The notes beneath the pieces are model-generated. The model worked only from the letters and a program-made list of their open reading frames with translations, was not told the origin of the DNA and did not search any database. 64,000 nucleotides of DNA from an uncultured Flavobacteriaceae bacterium (GTDB lineage: Bacteria > Bacteroidota > Bacteroidia > Flavobacteriales > Flavobacteriaceae): positions 124,001 through 188,000 of the forward strand of contig CANLUS010000007.1 of the NCBI GenBank assembly GCA_947494325.1, in the 5' to 3' direction. The first letter of the stretch is position 1. The number at the start of each line of letters is the position of its first letter. A program made the position numbers and the translations under genes. This document shows positions 45,330-54,978 of the stretch, one piece after another.

Positions 45330-46379
45330 GTGAAGATACACGAAAAATATATAAAACGTTGTATAGAATTAGCTAAAAAAGGCTTGAATGCTGCGAGACC
45401 GAATCCTTCAGTTGGATGCGTTATTGTTTATCAGAATACGATTTTAGGGGAAGGATATACCAGTCCTTATGGCGGCAGTCATGCCGAGGTGAATGCGATA
45501 AACGCAGTATCTAATAAAAAGCTTCTAAAAAAGGCTACTTTATATGTTAGTTTAGAACCTTGTAATCACTTTGGGAAAACACCTCCTTGTAGTGATTTGA
45601 TTATAAAACATCAGATTAAAAGGGTAGTCGTAGGTTGTATCGATCCCTTTGCTAAAGTTGCAGGTGCTGGTATTGAAAAACTAAAATCAAATGGATGTGA
45701 AGTGATTGTTGGTGTTTTGGAGAAGAAATGTATTGCCGTAAATAAGCGTTTCTTCACATTTCACACTAAAAACCGTCCGTATATAATCTTGAAATGGGCT
45801 GAGACTCAAGATGGTTTTATTGACAAAGTTAGAAATGATCACAGTTCACTAGAGCCAAATTGGATTACCAATAGATATTCGAGGCAATTAGTGCATAAGT
45901 GGAGATCTGAAGAAGATGCACTATTAATAGGTACAAATACGGCGTTAAATGATAACCCGAAGTTAAATGTGCGCGATTGGATGGGGAAAAGCCCTATCCG
46001 AATTGTACTAGACAGAGAATTACGTATCCCGAAGTCACATCATATATATAATGGTACTGTAAAAACATTAATACTTACCGAATTGGATGAGTTGTCGACT
46101 GAAAACATAACTTTTGAGCGAATTGATTTTTCTAAGAACCTATTACAGCAAGTGTTGACTGTTTTAAAAAGGTATAATATTCAATCATTATTTATTGAAG
46201 GCGGTAAACAAACATTACAAACATTTATTGATAGTGAAATGTGGGATGAAGCAAGAGTGTTCAAGGGAGAAGTTTATTTTGAAGACGGATTAGAGGCGCC
46301 CATAATAAAGGGTGAAAAAAGTAGTAGTCAGCGTATTGGATCTGATCTCTTGGAAATTATGTACAATAACAATGCTTAA
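45330..46379 (+). CDS. ribD: Bifunctional riboflavin deaminase/reductase RibD
   Basis: Catalyses the second and third steps of riboflavin synthesis. The 349-residue protein has an N-terminal deaminase domain with zinc ligands H51 (HAE, E53), C78 and C87 in SLEPCNHFGKTPPC, and a C-terminal reductase domain (about 148-349: PYIILKWAETQDG, ALLIGTNTALNDNPKLNVR). The start is GTG, the only suitable codon after the promoter box. Its end overlaps the IMPACT gene start. Other rib genes are elsewhere. Confidence 0.96.
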   Translation: MKIHEKYIKRCIELAKKGLNAARPNPSVGCVIVYQNTILGEGYTSPYGGSHAEVNAINAVSNKKLLKKATLYVSLEPCNHFGKTPPCSDLIIKHQIKRVVVGCIDPFAKVAGAGIEKLKSNGCEVIVGVLEKKCIAVNKRFFTFHTKNRPYIILKWAETQDGFIDKVRNDHSSLEPNWITNRYSRQLVHKWRSEEDALLIGTNTALNDNPKLNVRDWMGKSPIRIVLDRELRIPKSHHIYNGTVKTLILTELDELSTENITFERIDFSKNLLQQVLTVLKRYNIQSLFIEGGKQTLQTFIDSEMWDEARVFKGEVYFEDGLEAPIIKGEKSSSQRIGSDLLEIMYNNNA

Positions 46380-46995
46380 CGAGTTTGAAAAAGACACATA
46401 TCGAACGATTGAAGTACCTTCTGGCGAGGGTCTATTTAAAGATAGGGGTAGTAAATTTTTAGGATATGCTTTTCCGCTTCAGCGAGAAGAAGAAGTAAAA
46501 GAAATAATCCAACAACTAAAAGAAACACATTGTAAAGCTCGGCACTGGTGTTATGCATGGCAATTAGGTAAGGAGGAAAGTAGTGCAGCTTATAGAGTGA
46601 ATGATGATGGCGAGCCAAATAATTCAGCTGGACAACCTATTTATGGACAACTATTATCGAAAGACCTAACCAATATTTTAATTGTCGTAGTGCGTTATTT
46701 TGGTGGAACTAAACTCGGAGTGGGAGGATTGATAACTGCCTATAGAACGGCTGCGGAACTTGCTCTAGATGCGGCAAAGATTGTTGAAAAAACAATAGAT
46801 GTACGATTTAAATTGATATTTGATTATCAAGATATGAATAAGGTGATGCGTGTTATTAAGGAGCGGAATCTATCAATTCAATATCAAAAAATGGAAATGA
46901 ATTGTGAAATTGAAATTCTGGCAAGAAAAAATGAAGCAGCAGCCATAGAGAAAACCTTCATAGCGTTAAGGTGTTTGAAAATTGAAAGAGTTTAA
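46372..46995 (+). CDS. IMPACT/YigZ family protein
   Basis: The 207-residue protein has the UPF0029 core: FKDRGSKFLGYAFPL, HCKARHWCYAWQLG, DDGEPNNSAGQPI and VVVRYFGGTKLGVGGL, then a C-terminal ferredoxin-like domain (about 135-207). Family members bind translation machinery or RNA in eukaryotes; the bacterial role is unclear. The ATG at 46372 overlaps the ribD stop by eight bases. Its end overlaps the convergent thioesterase gene by four. Confidence 0.93.
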   Translation: MLNEFEKDTYRTIEVPSGEGLFKDRGSKFLGYAFPLQREEEVKEIIQQLKETHCKARHWCYAWQLGKEESSAAYRVNDDGEPNNSAGQPIYGQLLSKDLTNILIVVVRYFGGTKLGVGGLITAYRTAAELALDAAKIVEKTIDVRFKLIFDYQDMNKVMRVIKERNLSIQYQKMEMNCEIEILARKNEAAAIEKTFIALRCLKIERV

Positions 46996-47399
46996 TCAAA
47001 GAGCGGCTCAACTTTCTCTGAAATATATTGAGGAACCCTAGTGGGTTTATTTTTTTTCATATCGATAAAGACGAGGCTGGTGTATCCTTCAGTTAATAAT
47101 TCTTTTTGTTCGTTGAATAGCTCAAAATTAAATTCAATTCGCACAGAAGGTTTTTTTATAAGCGTGGTATTTAATGTCAATAAATCATCGTATTTACCAG
47201 GTTTTAGATAATTTATGTTTAAATTTAGCACAGGCAACATAATACCAGACTCTTCCATGCGTTTATAAGATGTGCCTAAGTTACGCAACCATTCAACTCT
47301 TCCCATTTCGAAATATTGGGCATAGTTACCATAGTATACGTAGCCCATTTGGTCTGTTTCTCCATACCTAACACGAAATTGAATAGAATGTGTTTTCAT
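46992..47399 (-). CDS. Acyl-CoA thioesterase (YbgC/4-hydroxybenzoyl-CoA type)
   Basis: A 135-residue hotdog protein. The motif YGETDQMGYVYYGNYAQYFE contains the catalytic aspartate (D16) of the 4HBT family. It hydrolyses acyl-CoA thioesters; the exact substrate is unknown. It is divergent from dnaA, with 172 bases between them. Confidence 0.9.
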   Translation of the reverse strand: MKTHSIQFRVRYGETDQMGYVYYGNYAQYFEMGRVEWLRNLGTSYKRMEESGIMLPVLNLNINYLKPGKYDDLLTLNTTLIKKPSVRIEFNFELFNEQKELLTEGYTSLVFIDMKKNKPTRVPQYISEKVEPLFD

Positions 47400-47478
47400 T
47401 GATTTATTTGTGAGGGGTCAGAGTTTACGGAAAAAATAATTAATAATCAATAGAAAATTTATTTTTTTATAATGAATA

Positions 47479-47487
47479 TTATTCACA
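47479..47487 (+). promoter_or_regulatory. DnaA-box-like site (TTATTCACA) upstream of dnaA
   Basis: Eight of nine bases match TTATCCACA. It lies 85 bases before the dnaA start, where autoregulation by DnaA is common. Only one such box was found in the gap, so it does not by itself mark an origin. Confidence 0.4.
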
Positions 47488-47571
47488 TTTTTGTAACACC
47501 AAAGAAGGAGTTAGTTTTTCCCCTAATTTCTAAAGAAAATACGTTAACCGAACATAAACTAGACCCCAATA

Positions 47572-48999
47572 ATGACTAAAACTGCAACTACAGTTTGGAA
47601 TAATTGCCTGTCTTTTATCAAAGACAATATAAAACCTCAAGCATATAAAACATGGTTTGAGCCTATAAAACCCATAAAAGTTACTGGTGAGGCTTTGACA
47701 ATACAAGTGCCTAGTAAATTCTTTTATGAATGGTTAGAAGAGCATTACATCAAATTATTACGTGTCGCTTTGGTACGCGAGTTGGGAGAAGACGCAAAAC
47801 TTATCTATGATGTGCGAATGGAAAACGCATATAGCAGTAAAAATCCGCATACGGTTAAAATACCAAGTTCGAATCGAAAACCATTCAATTCTCAAGGAGT
47901 TACCGTTCCTTTGGAATTAGATAAAAGAGAATTGAGAAATCCGTTTATCATTCCTGGTATTCAAAAGGTAAAAATCGAATCTCAATTAAACCCTAATTAT
48001 AATTTCGAAAGTTTTGTTGAAGGAGATGCGAATAGATTAGCTAGATCGGCTGGTATGGCTGTTGCTAATAAACCTGGAGGAACTTCTTTTAATCCTCTCT
48101 TAATTTATGGAGGAGTAGGCTTAGGAAAAACACATTTGTCTCATGCGATTGGTGTTGATATTAAAGATAAATATCCTGAGAAGACTGTGTTATATATCTC
48201 AGCGGAGAAATTTACACAGCAATATATAGATTCTGTGAAAAGTAATACTAGAAATGATTTTATTCATTTCTATCAGATGATTGATGTGCTTATTATTGAT
48301 GATGTGCAGTTTTTATCTGGGAAATCAGGTACCCAAGACGTTTTTTTCCATATTTTCAATCACTTACATCAAAATGGCAAGCAGGTCATCTTAACCTCAG
48401 ATAAGGCGCCTGTAGATATGCAGGATATAGAACAACGTTTATTATCTCGTTTTAAATGGGGGCTTTCGGCAGAATTACAATCTCCAGATTATGAGACACG
48501 TATTTCAATCTTGCAGCGTAAACTCTTTAGAGATGGTGTAGAAATGCCAGAAGAAATCGTTGAATACATTGCCAAAAATATTAAAACAAACGTCAGAGAG
48601 TTAGAAGGTGTTTTAATTTCAATGATTGCGCAAGCATCATTTAATAGAAAAGAATTTACGCTTTCACTAACAAAACAAATAGTAGATAAGTTTGTAAAAA
48701 ATACCAAGCGAGAAGTCTCTATTGATTATATCCAAAAAGTTGTATCGAAATATTTCGAAATGGATGTAACCACTTTACAATCGAAGACAAGAAAACGTCA
48801 TATTGTACAAGCAAGACAGTTAGCTATGTATTTCGCTAAGAAAATGACAAAAGCTTCCTTGGCTAGTATAGGTTCTCAAATAGGAAGTCGTGATCATGCT
48901 ACAGTATTGCATGCTTGTAAAACAGTTGATAATTTAACTGAAACAGACAAGCAGTTTAGAAAATATGTAGATGATATTACTAAAAAACTATCCTTTTAA
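47572..48999 (+). CDS. dnaA: Chromosomal replication initiator DnaA
   Basis: Binds DnaA boxes and opens the origin. The 475-residue protein has domain I (about 1-85), a variable linker, the AAA+ core with Walker A GGVGLGKTHL (180-189) and Walker B VLIIDDVQFL, the sensor tract LLSRFKWGLSAELQ, and domain IV with the DNA-binding signature GSRDHATVLHA near the end. Length is typical. dnaN is not next to it, as is usual in Bacteroidetes. It is followed by the phosphatase gene nine bases later. Confidence 0.98.
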   Translation: MTKTATTVWNNCLSFIKDNIKPQAYKTWFEPIKPIKVTGEALTIQVPSKFFYEWLEEHYIKLLRVALVRELGEDAKLIYDVRMENAYSSKNPHTVKIPSSNRKPFNSQGVTVPLELDKRELRNPFIIPGIQKVKIESQLNPNYNFESFVEGDANRLARSAGMAVANKPGGTSFNPLLIYGGVGLGKTHLSHAIGVDIKDKYPEKTVLYISAEKFTQQYIDSVKSNTRNDFIHFYQMIDVLIIDDVQFLSGKSGTQDVFFHIFNHLHQNGKQVILTSDKAPVDMQDIEQRLLSRFKWGLSAELQSPDYETRISILQRKLFRDGVEMPEEIVEYIAKNIKTNVRELEGVLISMIAQASFNRKEFTLSLTKQIVDKFVKNTKREVSIDYIQKVVSKYFEMDVTTLQSKTRKRHIVQARQLAMYFAKKMTKASLASIGSQIGSRDHATVLHACKTVDNLTETDKQFRKYVDDITKKLSF

Positions 49000-49008
49000 T
49001 TTAAAGTG

Positions 49009-49464
49009 ATGACCCGTATCTTAATGGTTTGCTTGGGTAATATTTGCCGATCGCCATTGGCAGAAGGCATCCTAAAATCTAAAGTCGATACTTCAAAAAT
49101 TTTTGTTGACTCAGCCGGAACTGGAAACTATCATGTTGGAGGTTTACCAGATCAAAGGTCAATAGATGTAGCGAAAAAATATGCTATTGATATTACCTAT
49201 CAACGTTGCCGTCAATTTACTGTACAAGATTTTGATGATTTTGATGTTATTTATGTCATGGATAATTCAAATCGACGTAATGTATTAGAATTGGCCCGAA
49301 ATCAGCGAGATAAAGATAAGGTGAAGATGATTCTGAATGAGTTGTTCCCGAATGAAAACGTTGATGTACCGGATCCATATACCGGAGGCTTGAACGGTTT
49401 TGAACAAGTTTTTCAAATGCTCAACAAGGCTTGCACGGTTGTCGCTCAGAATGTGATGCAATAA
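49009..49464 (+). CDS. Low-molecular-weight protein-tyrosine phosphatase
   Basis: The 151-residue protein has the catalytic loop VCLGNICRS (C8 to R14, the CX5R motif) and the general-acid aspartate in VPDPYTGG. The ATG at 49009 is chosen over a GTG one codon earlier. It is cytoplasmic and removes phosphate from tyrosine or small aryl phosphates. It directly follows dnaA, a position conserved in related genomes as far as I recall. Confidence 0.95.
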   Translation: MTRILMVCLGNICRSPLAEGILKSKVDTSKIFVDSAGTGNYHVGGLPDQRSIDVAKKYAIDITYQRCRQFTVQDFDDFDVIYVMDNSNRRNVLELARNQRDKDKVKMILNELFPNENVDVPDPYTGGLNGFEQVFQMLNKACTVVAQNVMQ

Positions 49465-49533
49465 ATCCCTTATTCTTGGTTTTATTTTTTTTTGTAAATT
49501 AGATGCATCCTACTAGCCTAAATATATATAGGC

Positions 49534-50943
49534 ATGAAAAAATATCATTTTATAGTACTTTTTTTGATTTTCTTAGGTGAGCTAGATGCACAACCTACAA
49601 TTTCCTTAGAATCTTTTGCTACAGGGTTGGATAAACCTGTGAATATCAAACATGCTGGGGATGCTCGCTTATTCGTAGTAGAACAAGAAGGCTTTATTCG
49701 TATTGTGAATACTGATGGTTCTTTAATTACAACTCCGTTTTTAGATATAGAGAGTCAAGTTGGAGGTAGTGGAACAATTGGAGATGAACGTGGATTTTTG
49801 GGATTAGCTTTTCATCCGAATTTCGCAACCAATGGATTTTTCTATGTGAATTACACCAATACTTCTGGAAATACAGTCGTTTCGAGATTTACAGTGAGTG
49901 GTTCAAATGCTAATCTAGCAAATACAAACTCTGAACAAATTATACTCACGATTAACCAACCAGCAGGGAATCATAACGGTGGTGATATGGCATTTGGAAG
50001 TGATGGGATGCTTTATATTAGTTCGGGTGATGGTGGTGGAAGTGGTGACCCTACCGATAAAGGTCAGGATCTAAGTTCGTTGTTGGGTAAAATACTGCGA
50101 ATTGATGTTGATAATGCCAGTGGAGGTAACAACTATGCTATTCCTTCAAATAATCCTTTTATTTCGGACCCAGCTGCACTTGATGAGATATGGGCTTATG
50201 GGGTGCGAAACCCTTGGAAGTTTTCCTTTGATAGGCAAACGAATGATATATGGATAGCGGATGTTGGTCAAGGTGGTTTTGAAGAAATAAATATGATGCC
50301 TTCAACAATGGCAGGATTAAATTATGGGTGGAGATGTTATGAAGGCAATAACCCATTCAACACAGGTGGATGCGCCAATATGAATACCATGACTTTTCCG
50401 ATCGCTACTTTAGCTCATAGCAGCACTTCATTTTGTTCGATCACTGGTGGTTATCGTTATAGAGGAGCACAGTACCCTGGATTTCAAGGGCTTTATTTCT
50501 TCGCTGATTATTGTAGTAATGAAATTGGGACATTAACAGAGAATGGCTCAACTTGGAACCTATCATTAACTCCCCCATTTAATGGGAATGGTTGGGTGGC
50601 CTTTGGGGAAGATGTAAATGGAGAGCTCTATATTGCAGGTATAAATTCAAGCACTATTTATAAAATAAAAGATGCTACGTTAAGTACAGATAATACGCTA
50701 TTTTCGAATTTTAAAATGTTTCCTAATCCGGCGAAAACGGTGTTGAATTTAGTGTTTACAAATAGAACGACTCCAGAAACCATTACATTATATGATGTAC
50801 AGGGAAGAGCGGTCAAAAAAGTTAAAGATTTCTCTAGTAATACTATTGAAATCTCAACGGAACAATTGAATAAAGGATTGTATTTTGTTCAGATTTTAGG
50901 TGCAAATGGAGAAAAAGCGACTAAAAAATTAGTATTGAACTAG
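49534..50943 (+). CDS. Secreted PQQ-dependent sugar dehydrogenase-like protein with T9SS tail
   Basis: The 469-residue protein has a signal peptide (1-19, ending LDAQ), a six-bladed propeller of the glucose/sorbosone dehydrogenase family (about 25-375: FHPNFATNGFFYVNYT, GNHNGGDMAFGSDGMLYISSGDGG read as two pieces, WAYGVRNPWKFSFD, WIADVGQ) and a T9SS type A tail (about 390-469: MFPNPAKTVLNL, LNKGLYFVQI). Relatives oxidise sugars with PQQ and calcium; many flavobacterial ones are untested. It is exported to the cell surface. Confidence 0.92.
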   Translation: MKKYHFIVLFLIFLGELDAQPTISLESFATGLDKPVNIKHAGDARLFVVEQEGFIRIVNTDGSLITTPFLDIESQVGGSGTIGDERGFLGLAFHPNFATNGFFYVNYTNTSGNTVVSRFTVSGSNANLANTNSEQIILTINQPAGNHNGGDMAFGSDGMLYISSGDGGGSGDPTDKGQDLSSLLGKILRIDVDNASGGNNYAIPSNNPFISDPAALDEIWAYGVRNPWKFSFDRQTNDIWIADVGQGGFEEINMMPSTMAGLNYGWRCYEGNNPFNTGGCANMNTMTFPIATLAHSSTSFCSITGGYRYRGAQYPGFQGLYFFADYCSNEIGTLTENGSTWNLSLTPPFNGNGWVAFGEDVNGELYIAGINSSTIYKIKDATLSTDNTLFSNFKMFPNPAKTVLNLVFTNRTTPETITLYDVQGRAVKKVKDFSSNTIEISTEQLNKGLYFVQILGANGEKATKKLVLN

Positions 50944-50984
50944 TTTAGTTTAAATTAGCTTTTTAATTAGTACCAAATAATACT

Positions 50985-51698
50985 ATGTCATCAACCGGTA
51001 AACTCTATTTAATTCCAACCACTCTTGGCGATAATGAACCTTTAGAAGTATTGCCTCTGTCTGTAAAAAAAGTGATCGAAAAAACGACACATTATATCGT
51101 AGAAAACGAAAAATCAGCGAGGCGATTTATTAAAAAGATAACGCCTAGAAAATCACAATCTGACCTTCACATTTATAAATTAGATAAATTTACTAATGTG
51201 ATAGAAGTTCAGCATTATGTCGATGCTTGTGAAAAAGGGGAAAACGTAGGGTTGTTGTCTGAAGCTGGCGTGCCGGCAGTAGCAGATCCCGGGGCACTTG
51301 TTGTTCAGTTGGCGCACAGTAAGAATATTCGTGTAGTGCCATTAGTGGGACCTTCATCTATTATTATGGCTTTGATGAGCTCTGGAATGAATGGCCAAAA
51401 TTTTGCATTTAATGGATATTTACCGATCGATAAAGTAGAAAGAAAACGAAAAATAAAACAATTAGAAAAATTATCATTAGAAAAGGATCAGTCACAAATT
51501 TTTATAGAAACTCCTTATAGAAATGAAAAGATGTTGTCTGATTTGTTGCAGGCTCTAACACCAAATACGCAACTTTGTATTGCTGCGGACATTACATTAT
51601 CTACTGAATATATACGTACGCTTTCTGTGAAGGATTGGAAACATGCAAAACCTGATTTGCATAAAAAACCAGCTATTTTTATCGTTCATAAACAATAA
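50985..51698 (+). CDS. RsmI-like SAM-dependent methyltransferase (tetrapyrrole methylase fold)
   Basis: The 237-residue protein has the fold markers GKLYLIPTTLGD at the N-terminus, LLSEAGVPAVADPGA and VPLVGPSSIIMALMSSG, and FIETPYRN. It resembles RsmI, which methylates the ribose of C1402 in 16S rRNA, but differs enough that the target is not certain; Bacteroidetes often carry this second form beside true RsmI. Cytoplasmic. Followed by a terminator. Confidence 0.88.
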   Translation: MSSTGKLYLIPTTLGDNEPLEVLPLSVKKVIEKTTHYIVENEKSARRFIKKITPRKSQSDLHIYKLDKFTNVIEVQHYVDACEKGENVGLLSEAGVPAVADPGALVVQLAHSKNIRVVPLVGPSSIIMALMSSGMNGQNFAFNGYLPIDKVERKRKIKQLEKLSLEKDQSQIFIETPYRNEKMLSDLLQALTPNTQLCIAADITLSTEYIRTLSVKDWKHAKPDLHKKPAIFIVHKQ

Positions 51699-51727
51699 AA
51701 AATCCCCAACTTGTGTTGAGGATTTTT
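51694..51727 (+). terminator. Terminator of the RsmI-like gene
   Basis: Arms AAAATCC and GGATTTT, continued inward by CAAC/GTTG after one mismatch, with T residues after. It lies between convergent genes. Confidence 0.72.
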
Positions 51728-51748
51728 GTAATCAGTTGATTGATACAT

Positions 51749-52378
51749 TTATAATCTAGGTCTTTTGTTTGCTTCTACTATTGAAGTATCATAACCTGCA
51801 AACTTTCGCATATAATTCTCTATTGTGGTGCCATAGGCATCACTAAATTCAAATTCACCGTTACTGCGTAAGTATTTTTTTACGCTTCCGGCACCAGCCA
51901 AATGAGCCGCTGCTAATATGCCAGATTCAGTAATTCGAATTCCGTTAATCCTTTTACCAACACTGCGTTTTATGTCCCTTATAAGAATCCACTTATTGAC
52001 AGCACATAGAGCTGCAAAAGCATTTTCTTGTAATTCGGCGTCTTTTAAAAACGATGCAGTATCGTAAATTTTAAATCGTTCTAAGGTAGATTTTCCAAAC
52101 TGATATTTTCCTAAATAACCAAAGGTGTTTATCCGATTGTACTTGCCTTGCGATTCTTTAAATCCAACAGCTTCTTTAAAACCAATAAAAGAGTTACCAA
52201 TGAAAGGTCTTAAAATGTCTGTGTCAGTCTCAATTACAGCGATGGGGTTGACCGTTGTAATTGCGTTTTTGTTTGGTACATTGTACACCACTGTCACTTT
52301 TTTCCAACTAGAAAATCCAGTTGTAATAAAGTACATGACAGAAATAATACAAAGCACTTTAAATAGTTTCTTTTTCAT
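51749..52378 (-). CDS. Secreted lysozyme-like (transglycosylase-related) protein
   Basis: The 209-residue protein starts MKKKLFKVLCIISVMYFITTG, a signal peptide or signal anchor; a methionine ten codons earlier is less fitting. The mature part has a lysozyme-fold signature: GFKESQGKYNRINTFGYLGKYQFG (two pieces), in which the glutamate of KESQG is a candidate catalytic acid, and GILAAAHLAGAGSVKKYL near the end, as in phage-lysozyme-like or SLT-like proteins. It probably acts on peptidoglycan in the periplasm. The divergence leaves the activity unproven. Confidence 0.8.
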   Translation of the reverse strand: MKKKLFKVLCIISVMYFITTGFSSWKKVTVVYNVPNKNAITTVNPIAVIETDTDILRPFIGNSFIGFKEAVGFKESQGKYNRINTFGYLGKYQFGKSTLERFKIYDTASFLKDAELQENAFAALCAVNKWILIRDIKRSVGKRINGIRITESGILAAAHLAGAGSVKKYLRSNGEFEFSDAYGTTIENYMRKFAGYDTSIVEANKRPRL

Positions 52379-52495
52379 TTTGTGTAATTTAATAAGTGCG
52401 TCAGTCACTCATTTAATTTCAGCGTGCAAATGTATAATATTAATGCAAATTTACAAAAAAAATAACATTTTATTAACTATTTGATTATCAAAGAA

Positions 52496-53416
52496 TTAGA
52501 AATATATCCAATGAAATTTGAATTTGTTATTGGTGTTGAATTCAACTGTAGGGGCAGGAATTTTGATAAAATTTATGGCTGAAAACACTGTTTTTAGCAA
52601 TTTAGAACGTGTTTTTATCTTGCTTAAATCAACATCAAGGCTTAAGTAAAATTGACGATATCGTCTATCTTGAAAGTTATCAATACTTGTAAATGTGCCT
52701 TTATTTCCAGATAACATGCCTTCACCCCCATATCCAAAAGCTATGTTAAACCACTTAGGAATCTTACTCTTTTTGTTAAATGACCATAAGTTCGCGGAGA
52801 GCCAGTAAGTTTGACCGTTATAATCTTTAATGGTCTGTTCTAAAAAATTTTCTCCAAGAAGTTCTGGACGCATGGAGGCATATTTGGTGGTATGAAAGGA
52901 GTACTTTAAATTGATACGCTGTTCATCCCATAGTAATTCTTGACCTATCAACAGGCCAGTGCCCGCAGCATTGGCTACAAAATCACCTGGAGAGAAACCC
53001 CATTCTTCCGAATAACCATCGAGAATTTCGACACCTGTTAAAAATGCAAAACCCAAAGTTGCTCCATAAAGCAGCTGATTTTTTTTGGTTTCTCCTGCCC
53101 AATTTAAAGCTTCCATACCGATTTTTCCAATATGGTAAGAAGAGAGGATATGGCCTATTTTATCTAATTGCAACCATTCTTGGTTATCATTAACAGTTTG
53201 AAAAGAGGTTCTTGGAAAGTCGGCATACCAAAGTTGATTCAAGCCGAGTAACGTAACGGTTGCAACAGAAGCTTCAGTAATATAGACTGCATTTCGGCGC
53301 TTTTTATTGAGTGTATCTGACTTTTGCCAAAAGTTGATATCATTTTGTGCAGTAGTAGTATCAGGTAATGACAATGAAATAAGTATCAATACAAACCACC
53401 ATTTGTTAATGCACAT
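52496..53416 (-). CDS. DUF2279 family predicted lipoprotein-like envelope protein
   Basis: The 306-residue protein has an N-terminal signal (about 1-23, ending TTAQ). It contains the DUF2279 tracts LNQLWYADFPRTSF, KIGHILSSYHIGK and GFSPGDFVANAAGTGL, with two or three short hydrophobic segments. The C-terminal half is beta-rich and ends KFHWIYF, perhaps a barrel. Function unknown. It begins two bases after the mltG stop, so it shares the mltG operon. Confidence 0.82.
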   Translation of the reverse strand: MCINKWWFVLILISLSLPDTTTAQNDINFWQKSDTLNKKRRNAVYITEASVATVTLLGLNQLWYADFPRTSFQTVNDNQEWLQLDKIGHILSSYHIGKIGMEALNWAGETKKNQLLYGATLGFAFLTGVEILDGYSEEWGFSPGDFVANAAGTGLLIGQELLWDEQRINLKYSFHTTKYASMRPELLGENFLEQTIKDYNGQTYWLSANLWSFNKKSKIPKWFNIAFGYGGEGMLSGNKGTFTSIDNFQDRRYRQFYLSLDVDLSKIKTRSKLLKTVFSAINFIKIPAPTVEFNTNNKFKFHWIYF

Positions 53417-53418
53417 AG

Positions 53419-54453
53419 CTACCTTTTTATACCTTGTTTACTAATCCATCTATGATATTTATTGGCATTTACATTATGTTGTTCTAATGTTTTAGCGAAT
53501 TCATGATACCCTAATTTTGTAACACTTGCACACATATAATAATAATCATGTCTTTTGTCATTTAATACTGCATCAATTGATGAAATATCCGGCATTGAGA
53601 TTAAAGTCGGAGGTAAGCCTCTATGTAGATAAGTGTTATACGGAGAATCTATTTTTAAATCTTTTGTTAAAACCCGTCTATATACTTCGTCCTGACCATA
53701 CTTTTGTTTGAGGGCATAGATAATCGTTGGATCAGCTCCCAGAGGCCAACCATCTCTAATTCTGTTTAAATATAAACCAGCAACAAGCGGGCGCTCACTA
53801 GCCTGAGCAGTTTCTTTTTGTACAATAGATGCTAAGGTAATGACTTCGTGTTTTGTTAAATTTAACTTCTTTGCCTTTGCTGTTCTATTTTCATTCCAAA
53901 AGATATCAAATTCTTTAAGAAAGCGATCCCTAAATTTTTCGGCAGAAGTATTCCAAAAAAACTCATAGGAGTTTGGCACAAAAATCCCTAAGACATTGCC
54001 TTTCGTAAGATTATGCTCTTTAAGAAAGTTGGGATCTGTAATGGCTTGCAAAATACTCTCGGCATCAACCTCTAATTGTTCTGCTATCCTAGCAGATAAT
54101 TTCTCCAAGGTATCTTGATTATTAAACGAAACTTTTACAGGTACTTGATTACCACTTCGCAATTGGTTGACTAGCAAATTATTGCTCATGCCTTTAGTTA
54201 GTTGGTATTTGCCTCCTTTTATTTTATTGTTGTAATTCTTTTGTTCTGCGACCCATTTAAAACTATTGGTGTCTTTTAAAAAAGGACTGAGTAGTACTAA
54301 GGTTTCATCGAATGTTGCATTACTCGGAATATATACGAATCCATTTTCAACGATATTTCCTTTGTATATCTTATTGTAATAAGAATAACCAATTGACGCG
54401 CCTACAATCGCGACCAGTAAAACTACAACTAAAAGTATTTTTTTTATCTTCAT
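53419..54453 (-). CDS. mltG: Endolytic murein transglycosylase MltG
   Basis: MltG cuts nascent glycan strands and helps set their length. The 344-residue protein has one N-terminal membrane helix (about 4-26), a LysM-like region, and the catalytic glutamate E214 in LASIVQKET, followed by VAGLYLNRI and the C-terminal LPPTLISMPDISSIDAVL. Its start overlaps the acetyltransferase stop by ATGA. Confidence 0.96.
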   Translation of the reverse strand: MKIKKILLVVVLLVAIVGASIGYSYYNKIYKGNIVENGFVYIPSNATFDETLVLLSPFLKDTNSFKWVAEQKNYNNKIKGGKYQLTKGMSNNLLVNQLRSGNQVPVKVSFNNQDTLEKLSARIAEQLEVDAESILQAITDPNFLKEHNLTKGNVLGIFVPNSYEFFWNTSAEKFRDRFLKEFDIFWNENRTAKAKKLNLTKHEVITLASIVQKETAQASERPLVAGLYLNRIRDGWPLGADPTIIYALKQKYGQDEVYRRVLTKDLKIDSPYNTYLHRGLPPTLISMPDISSIDAVLNDKRHDYYYMCASVTKLGYHEFAKTLEQHNVNANKYHRWISKQGIKR

Positions 54454-54974
54454 GAGTTGATAAGTTGAAATAGAATTTCATCTTTAAATTGACCGTTTGA
54501 GTGAATCCATTCTTTTTTAGTGCCTATAGCTCTAAAGCCTTGATTTTTGAATAAAGACAAACTATGTTCGTTATCACTTATAATATTTGCAAATAATTGA
54601 TGTAATTGCAAGGTTGTAAAACTATAAGGTATCAATAACGATAAAGCTGCCGATGCATACCCTTTTTGTTGAGCAGATGATATTACTATAATTCCGACTC
54701 CGGCTCTTTGATGTTGCGGATTAAAGTCAAAAAGATCCAGTAAACCGACCGGTTCATTGGTATCATTCTCAACAATCATTAAGCGAAGTTGCTTCACCTC
54801 ATATATATCTAAATGCGCGTTTGCTATATATTGCTCTAGCAAATGTCTCGAAAAAGGAGTTTGTGTGCTACTCACTTCCCAAAAAGTACTATCATTCTCG
54901 ATATCAAATAAAAAATCGATATCTGCTGGCTCTAAGGCTCTAAGATGGATATGTGCTCCTTTAAGAATTTGCAT
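54450..54974 (-). CDS. GNAT family N-acetyltransferase (RimJ/RimL-like)
   Basis: The 174-residue protein starts LKGAHIHLRALEPADIDFLF, typical of the RimJ/RimL type, and has the acetyl-CoA loop QQKGYASAAL and LFANIISDNEHSLSLFKNQGF. It may acetylate a protein N-terminus or a small molecule. It lies four bases after dapF and overlaps mltG, so dapF, this gene, mltG and DUF2279 form one operon. Confidence 0.92.
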   Translation of the reverse strand: MQILKGAHIHLRALEPADIDFLFDIENDSTFWEVSSTQTPFSRHLLEQYIANAHLDIYEVKQLRLMIVENDTNEPVGLLDLFDFNPQHQRAGVGIIVISSAQQKGYASAALSLLIPYSFTTLQLHQLFANIISDNEHSLSLFKNQGFRAIGTKKEWIHSNGQFKDEILFQLINS

Positions 54975-54978
54975 GCTG